Shown one piece after another: positions 57,225 to 64,000 of a stretch of 64,000 bases of DNA. This DNA is from an uncultured Opitutales bacterium (GTDB lineage Bacteria; Verrucomicrobiota; Verrucomicrobiia; Opitutales; Seribacteraceae). Both the position numbers and the translations under genes were made by a program. Every line of letters starts with the position of its first letter. Position 1 is the stretch's first letter. Location of the stretch: contig CALSMY010000002.1 of the NCBI GenBank assembly GCA_943787575.1, positions 1-64,000 of the forward strand, given 5' to 3'. The notes beneath the pieces are model-generated. The model saw nothing but the letters and a program-made list of their open reading frames with translations. It was not told where the DNA came from and searched no databases.

Positions 57225-60200
57225 ATGCGAATCAATTCCTCCCTCCCGTTGTTTCTTATAACGCTGTGCACAATTTGCACATCTATCTTTGCTCAAAGTG
57301 TTGTTTACAAAGGGGGCAATGGTCCTGGGCAGGGCAAGCACTTGGTCTTGGTGGCGAGCGATCACGAGTACCGTGCTGAGGAAACCATACCTGCACTTGC
57401 GAAGATTCTCTCAGTTCACGGTGGTTTTGATTGCACTGTTCTGTTTGGAGTAACTGATCAGGGAGAAATTCAAGCCGGAATATCCAATATACCTGGTTTA
57501 GAGGTTTTGCAAAAAGCAGACGGATTGGTCTTTTTTGTCCGTTTCCTTGCTTTGCCTCCCGAACAGATGAAGCATCTTGACGAGTATTTTGGCCGGGCCG
57601 GACCGGTGGTTGGTTTGCGTACCTCCACTCATGCATTTAAATATGATAAGAACCGGGCCAATGATCCCTATGCTAAGTACAGCTTTCGCTATACAGGTAA
57701 GGAATACAAGGGTGGCTTTGGGGAACAGATACTTGGTCAGTCCTGGGTGGGGCACTACGGGCAAAACCATAGGCAGAGCACCCGCATCGATCTGAGTTGA
57801 GGCAAAGAAAAAGCATCCGATCTTACGGGGAGTGAATAAGGTTCATGTACAGGCGGGTGGGTACAATGCCGAACCCCAAGCAGACTGGAATATTCTGACC
57901 ATGGCTCAACCCCTGATGTCGATGAAGCCAGACGGTAAGGATGATCCGCAGAAGCCACCCAAGGCAAGTGAATGGACCCGCGAGTATACCGGCAAAAACG
58001 GAAACAAGGGTAGGGTGTTTACCTCCTTGTACGGAGCTTCCCAGGATTTACTCAATCCCGGGTACCGCCGGCTTATCTTGAACGGAATCTATTGGACGGT
58101 TGGTTTGGAGAACGAAATTAAGGCGGACTCCAAGATCGATTTTGTCGGCCCATACAATCCCACCAAGTTTGAGAACCGCGGAGAGGTCAAAGGAGTGAAG
58201 CCGGTCATGTATGCCGATTTAAATGGACCGATTCCTGCCGATCCCAAGGCGGTTGTTCAAAAAGTTCAGTCGGTCACGGCGAAGAATCAAAACATTCGCA
58301 AGGGTGCCCGTTATGTTCGGGTTGAGATCGCGGATGATAACCGGATTCTCACCCTAAACGAAGTGGAGGTCATTAGTGGTGGGAAGAATATTGCTCCCAA
58401 GGGGAAGGCCACCCAATCGAGCACGGGAGCAGGTGGAGTCGCTTCCAGAGCAATCGATGGCAATAAAGACACCGATTACAACAAGGGTGGACAAACCCAC
58501 ACCGATGGATTTGGGTCCATTAATCCTTGGTGGGAATTGGATCTTGGGCGGTGAGTATAAAGTTGATGAGGTGGAAGTTTGGAACCGTAAAGGATTTGAG
58601 TCACGGCTTAATGGGTTCACCATTCAACTATTGGATGCCAATCGTAAGCAGATTTACAAGAGCGGAAAAACAAAAGGTGCCCAGCGTACCAAGTTTACCT
58701 TAAGGTTTAGAACCGTAATCGATTTTTTCCTCTACAACGGACAGCGTGAACCCGAGGTCGCCAAGCCCGTTTCCAAGAAGGCAGTAGTGCCTGATGGATA
58801 CCGGGACGAATTACCCTTTGCTTTCAAGAAGGGGGATCGAATCGCCATTCTTGGAAATGGCTTAGCCGATCGTATGCAACATGACGGTTGGACTGAGGCT
58901 TTGCTACAAAGTGAACTCGCTGGCCAAGAAGTAAGCTTCCGAAATATGAGCCTCTCTGGCGACCGACCCAACAGTTATCCTAGGAGTAAGGGGTTTCTCG
59001 AAATGAACGACTACCTCCGTCATGTGAAAGCGGATGCGGTTTTTGCCATGTTTGGTTACAACGAGTCCTTTGATGGTGAAAAGGGCACGAGCAGGTATAA
59101 GCAGGATTTACTTAATTTCATAAAGAATATTCGTGAGACCAAAGCCAACGGGGAGAGTTTACCCCGTATTGTTTTGTTCAGTCCAATCGCATTTCAAAAC
59201 TTGAAAGACCGCAACCTTCCCCGTGGAAAACTTCAAAACAGGAATCTCGCATTGTACACAAAAACTACTGAGGACGCGGCTAAGCAGGCTGGTGTGGAGT
59301 TCGTTGACCTTTACAATCCGACCCTGGCTCTTTTTCAGAAGGCATCTCAACCACTGACGATCAATGGGGCTCACCTGAACGAGGAGGGAAACCGATTGCT
59401 CGCGGAAATTATTGCTGAGGCATTGCTTAAGAAAGGGGTCAAGGCAATGTCAGCCCTCGAGCCTCTCCGCGAGGCTGTTCTTGACAAAAACTGGCACTGG
59501 TTTAACCGCTACCGGGCTACGGATGGCAATGACATCTGGGGAAGCCGTTCCAAGTTGCGCTTTGTCGATGACCAAGCCAATGGCTTGGTTTTGCAGCATG
59601 AACTCGTCATGCTGGATGTGATGACCGCCAATCGAGACCAGCATATCTGGAAAGTTGCTCAGGGTAAAAAAAGCAAGGTGGATGACTCCAATGTGCCAGC
59701 CCCCATCAAAGTCATTTCCAATGTGGGGGGAGGGAGCATCAGTTCGAGTGCGATCAAGGAAGGGTCCACCAAATACTTGAGTCCTAAGGAAAGTTTAAAA
59801 AGCTTGTCTGTACGCGATGATTTTGAAGTGAATTTGTTTGCTGACGAAAAGCAATTCCCTGAGCTGATCAATCCAGTGCAAATGCAGGTAGATACAAAAG
59901 GACGCCTGTGGGCCGCTGTCTGGCCAACCTATCCGATGTGGGAACCGATGCAGCCAATGAACGATGCTTTGGTAATTCTGCCCGATGACAATAACGATGG
60001 CAAAGCGGATCGGATCATTGAGTTTGCCAAAGTTCACAACCCGGTAGGTTTTGAGTTCTGGAATGGTGGAGTGTTGGTAACCTCCGGTCCTGACTTACTT
60101 TTCCTTAAGAGACACCGATGGAGATGATAAAGCAGATGTAGCGCTATGTTATTTTGCAGGGTCTGGGCACATCGGATACCCATCACTCCGCCAATAACCT

Positions 60201-61733
60201 GATTTATGGCCCGGATGGCGGAATTTATTGGCAAAGCGGTGTCTTTCTTCAGCACAACCATGAACATCCTTGGGGGCCTAGTCTTAAGACTACCTGCCTC
60301 CGCGATGTATCGATTTGACCCGCGCCGGCACACCATCGCCTTTCATGCTAGTAACAGCCCAAACCCCCATGGCATTGCTTTTGACTACTGGGGCTACCAT
60401 TACGCAACTGATGGAACCGGAGGGCGTGCCTACCAGGTTTACCCTCATGGGAATTCATGGAAGATGCGTTCACTGCTTGCTAAGGAAGTACGCCCAGTTC
60501 CCGCATGTGAAGTTGTCTCGAGTGATAACTTCCCTGATTCTATGCAGGGCGATTTTCTCATCTGTAACACCATCGGATTTCTTGGGGTTAAGCAATACAA
60601 GCTTCATCGGGATGGCGACTTTTCGATGAGCAAAAAATCAGGCAAATGGGAGAATGGAAAACAGGTTACTTCCAAATCCAAATTTGGTGAAGTTTGGGGC
60701 ACTCCCCATGGACAAAAACTGAGTGTAATCAAGGATTTAGCCAGTGGTTCCCAAGTACAAGAGGAATCCGTTGGCTTTATGCTTAGCGGGGATAAGAACT
60801 TCCGGCCGACCGATGCGATTTTCGGAGAGGATGGAGCCCTCTATGTTTCCGACTGGCAGAATGTCATCATCGGACATATGCAGCACAATGTCAGGGATCC
60901 CAACCGGGATGAAAAGCATGGGCGGATTTACCGCTTTCACTAACAAAAAGAAGCCTCTCCAAAAAGCGGTCAAAATCGATGGGGAGCCCATAGAGAAGCT
61001 TCTTGCCAATTTGATGCACCCGGTGGACAGCGTGCGCCATCGTACCCGGGTGGAGTTGAGCGAGCGTGATTCCTCCGCGGTAATCAAAGCGACCCAGGAA
61101 TGGATGAAGCAATTTGACCCGAACAAAAAGGAGGATGCCCACCACTTGCTCGAAGCTCTTTGGGTGCACCAGCAGCATAATTTCCGAAACGGACGCTTGC
61201 TCAATAAACTTCTCAAGTCACCCCATCCGCATGCCCGGGTGGCGGCCCTAACCGTGCAGCACCATTGGTACAATGCCAATCCCACCAAGGGGGTTGAAGA
61301 AATTGAGGAAGAGCATACCGAAGAGACGGCTCAGTCAGGAGTTCTTTCCGACACTCCTGAGCTAACCACCGTTCGCATTGGTACGATTCCCGAAAAAATG
61401 AAATACGACCTCGCCGAATTCACCGTTCAAGGCAGGTCAAGCAGTTCAACTTATTCTTCGCCAATCCTGACTTCATGCCCCACAACCTGGTGATGGTCAA
61501 TCCGGGCAAGGCGGATGAGGTGGGGCTGGCCGCAATTAATTTGGGAGCCGGTGGGTTCGATGTCGCCTTTGTGCCGCAGAGCAAGGAAATCCTCTGGGCG
61601 AGCAAACTCATTGACCACAAACAGGAGGAGATCATTGAGTTCAAGGCACCAAGTCAAGCCTGGAGATTACCAATATGTCTGCACCTTTCCTGGTCACCAC
61701 TTCGTGATGCGTGGTTTGATGAAGGTTCGCTAA
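57225..61733 (+). CDS. Giant ThuA-discoidin-SGNH-propeller-HEAT-cupredoxin protein, about eight frameshifts
   Basis: About 1500 residues over several frames. Signal peptide; ThuA-like domain ([40 protein letters not shown]); discoidin-like module ([20 protein letters not shown]); SGNH hydrolase ([39 protein letters not shown]); propeller ([35 protein letters not shown]); HEAT-like repeats ([13 protein letters not shown]); cupredoxin with His in [12 protein letters not shown] and Cys, His and Met in [12 protein letters not shown]. Frame changes lie near 57795, 58548, 60107, 60145, 60285, 60938, 61432 and 61653. I start at ATG 57225, with a clear signal peptide. It is paralogous to 27217-30613 with a longer N-terminus. 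Role as an exported sugar oxidoreductase is inferred. Confidence 0.75.
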
Positions 61734-61819
61734 TCGGCCTTTTTATTGCCCCTGTCTTTGAGGGGAAACTTTGTTCTCTTGAGCTTTTCTTTTACGGATG
61801 TTCAGTTAGAGTTTGATTT

Positions 61820-62422
61820 ATGAATGAAATTGAAGAATTTCGTGCCCGTTCGGGTGATGAGGCATTAGCGAAGAAACTGAATCGTTTGGCATGGGTGATA
61901 TCTGCCGCAGTTCTTGGCTTAGTGGTGATGATGCAACGAATTAAGTTTCCTCTTCCCGAAGGAGTGGAATTGAGTTATCTGCCTGGATTTCATGCCCTTC
62001 TCAACTTGGGGGCTGCTGTCTTTCTGATCCTGGCTCTGTGGGCGATCAAGGCGGGGAAAGTAGCCTTGCACCGAAAAATGATCTATGCCGCGTTTGCCTG
62101 TTCTTTTGTCTTTCTACTTTCTTATGTGGTCTACCATATCACCACACCAGCAACCCTCTTTGGCGATGCCAACCAAGACGGGCTCTTAACCTCAGAGGAA
62201 AGAGAAGCGGTTAGTGGAACCAGGCCCTATTATTTATTCATTTTAATCTCACATATTGGACTAGCTGCACTGAGCTTCCCTTTTATCCTGCTTACTTTTG
62301 TACAAGCATTCACCAACCATTTCTCCAGGCATCGTAAACTGGCCAAGCGTGTCTTCCCCGTCTGGCTTTATGTGGCAGTCACCGGTCCGGTCGTCTACTT
62401 GTTCTTACAACCTTATTATTGA
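61820..62422 (+). CDS. DUF420 membrane protein with an EF-hand loop
   Basis: 200 residues with four to five transmembrane helices and the conserved His positions of the DUF420/COG2322 family (GFHALLN, ALHRKMIY, YHITTP, ISHIG), whose members are linked to heme-copper oxidase biogenesis. Between helices 3 and 4 an outer loop contains DANQDGLLTSEE, which fits the 12-residue canonical EF-hand calcium loop (D1 N3 D5 G6 T9 E12). It follows the cupredoxin gene after 86 bp on the same strand. Intact frame. Confidence 0.85.
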   Translation: MNEIEEFRARSGDEALAKKLNRLAWVISAAVLGLVVMMQRIKFPLPEGVELSYLPGFHALLNLGAAVFLILALWAIKAGKVALHRKMIYAAFACSFVFLLSYVVYHITTPATLFGDANQDGLLTSEEREAVSGTRPYYLFILISHIGLAALSFPFILLTFVQAFTNHFSRHRKLAKRVFPVWLYVAVTGPVVYLFLQPYY

Positions 62423-62460
62423 TTTTTAATTCCACAACAGTACGCGGGAAATCATTATAG

Positions 62461-64000
62461 TTGAATAGAAACTATTACGGTTATCCCCTTTGGTTTTGGT
62501 CAGCCATCGCCATTGGTATCCTTTTACGCATCTCTTCAATTTGGTGGAATGATCGATTACTCGGAGACATTAATTTATTTGCATTAACCGCAAGGGAATA
62601 TTCAGAAAGCGGGAAATTGAATTACCCGATGAAGTACGATTATTCAGCTAAGACTGTGTGGGGTGACTTAAGAACTCCTCAATCTCAGCACCCCCCACTG
62701 TGGTCTTATATTGCTGGATGCTTGGCAAAACTTTTCGGTACAAAAGATACTTATGGCATTCTCCAAATGATGAGTATGTTTTCCCAGTGTTTAGTACTTT
62801 GGATATCTTTTAAATTAAGTAAAGTTTTTGGATCTGCCTGCACCTTTTACGCACTACCTATCATTGCATTTTTCGCCGATGTTGATTGATTTTGCGGGAA
62901 ACGGAAGTCAATATTCATTAGGGTCATTCTTTTTAATTGCTGGCTGTTGGGTGCTAATCCATAGAAGGCAACCCGAAGCAAAAGATTTTTTGTGTTCGGG
63001 GTTCTTTTGTGCTCTGGCTTTTTTAACCCACGGTGCGTTTATTTTAGCAATCCTTGCCACTTTTGCTTGTGCTTTAATTTCAGGGAAGACTCCTAAGAAT
63101 AAAGTAATTTATATCCTTCTTTCAGGTGCAGGATTTACCGCTTCTCTCGTTCCTTTGGTCTGGTTCCGTCTGGAACATTTTAATTCGCCCTTTCATAATC
63201 TTAATTCCTTCTTTATTGCTGGGGTACTTGGCAAGTTATCCATGGATTCGGGCTCAAGTGGGATATTTTGGCAGGTTGAAGAAACTTGGCATTTAGGTGA
63301 TTTAATAACTTATACTTTAAATTGCCTGAAGGTTTGGAAGAAATTTGTTATTTACCTGTTGTGGGAGTGGGGACCATCGGGTCCTTTTTCTGGGTAGTCT
63401 TCCCATTCTTGGTTTATTTTGGAAAAAGGATCGAAAACTTCTATTTCTTTTATTTTTTTTTAGCTTCTTATTTAGTGACCATCTTACTATGGCCCGGGTT
63501 CAAAAGTAGATTTTTAGCTCCTGTTCTTCCTCTTGCAATAGTTCTGTCCATCCTCGGTTATAGTAAGCTAATTGTTCGTGAGGTTTTTTTAAAAAAGCTC
63601 GGCGTTGGATGCCTTGCAGTCATCTTCATTTGGTTCATGTTTTCTTGGAGTATCTCAGTTCAGATTAATGGCTCTCCTTCCAGGTACTACTCATTTGATC
63701 TTAAGCACAAGAATGATTATGCAGAGATGAAAGCACTCGCCCTTGATATGCATGGTCTGCCAAAGGGCTTGGTGATTGGCGCTGCTCGTTCACTTGATGG
63801 TGGGGTGGAGGGAATTTATTGGCATGAGTTCCCGTACATTCATTCAAGGGCTTGGGTTAGTGGAGAGGCTATGGACTGGAATTTAATTGAGAGAATTAAG
63901 ACGGATTACAATGCAAGGTATTTTTGGACGGATGACATCATGCTACCGAAGTATTCCGAATATTTATCTAAACTTGAACCAGTTCTTGAATCTGGAAAGT
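62461..64000 (+). CDS. GT39/PMT-like membrane glycosyltransferase, frameshifted and cut by window edge
   Basis: Polytopic protein: first helix YPLWFWSAIAIGILLRISS, then WNDRLLGDINLFALTAREYS in the first outer loop, where GT39-type enzymes carry their acidic catalytic pair, a QHPPLW motif, and at least eight more hydrophobic helices. Frame changes near 62877 (…FFA to PMLIDFAGNGSQYS) and 63345-63352 (…FVI to LPVVGVGTIGSFFWV) are needed; beyond the second the frame stays open to the window edge. The first codon is TTG at 62461. Members transfer sugars from polyprenyl-phosphate donors to lipid A, proteins or glycans. Confidence 0.7.

Noticed and set aside
57225-61733. Programmed ribosomal frameshifting in the giant genes
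   Set aside because: The many different break sites, directions and contexts do not fit one slippery-site mechanism; indel error or decay is simpler.
1-64000. CRISPR arrays, tRNA, rRNA and insertion sequences
   Set aside because: Scanned for regularly spaced repeats, cloverleaf-like strings and transposase motifs; none found.

Overview
The window looks like a chromosomal segment of a PVC-group bacterium, most likely a marine, glycan-degrading member of Verrucomicrobiota. The evidence is the gene stock: seven exported sulfatases, two DUF1501 + DUF1549/DUF1553 (planctomycete-cytochrome, 'PSD1') pairs, a TIGR02603-type heme-binding propeller protein, DUF1080 and DUF6797 proteins, very large modular exported dehydrogenases, and an ECF sigma / FecR pair. 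Base composition is moderate, most secreted products carry Sec signal peptides, and Shine-Dalgarno sequences are sparse. No rRNA, tRNA, CRISPR array or transposase was seen.

Layout. 1-2.9 kb: two sulfatases on the minus strand. 3-10.4 kb: mixed housekeeping and small genes (CPBP protease, SLC13 transporter, short CvfB-like S1 protein, short MGMT protein, esterase, sulfatase). 10.8-16.7 kb: a tripartite MacAB/TolC-like efflux operon. 16.8-18.5 kb: pdxA coupled to an LRR protein. 18.6-25.4 kb: exported esterase, polysaccharide-lyase-like protein, SGNH hydrolase and DUF6797 cytochrome protein; two copies of a structured intergenic RNA-like element lie here. 25.5-31.5 kb: an AT-rich FkbM methyltransferase lodged between two DUF1080 3' ends, a heavily frameshifted SGNH-propeller-cupredoxin gene and a VOC protein. 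31.4-39.3 kb: DUF1501/PSD1 pair and two sulfatases. 39.3-44.3 kb: a cytochrome gene remnant, FecR/PA14-like anti-sigma, ECF sigma factor and heme-binding protein. 44.3-52.4 kb: two sulfatases, a clan GH-A glycosidase and a second DUF1501/PSD1 pair. 52.5-64 kb: PQQ-type sugar dehydrogenase, fructose-bisphosphatase, FKBP isomerase, a giant ThuA-discoidin-SGNH-propeller-HEAT-cupredoxin gene, DUF420 protein and a GT39-like membrane glycosyltransferase.

Together the genes suggest periplasmic or surface breakdown of a sulfated polysaccharide. Sulfatases remove sulfate; GH, PL-like, SGNH and esterase proteins cut or deacylate; propeller dehydrogenases with heme or copper modules may oxidise released sugars and pass on electrons; the ECF sigma/FecR pair with a PA14-like sensor could control part of it.

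Frameshifts are a dominant feature. About a dozen genes, including the core gene fbp, are split between frames, often at homopolymers, which points to uncorrected indels in the assembly. They cluster strongly, however: the 3-25 kb and 33-48 kb stretches are clean, while the two cupredoxin-tailed giants carry about eight each. Split genes are therefore given here as single genes, with the break points noted.
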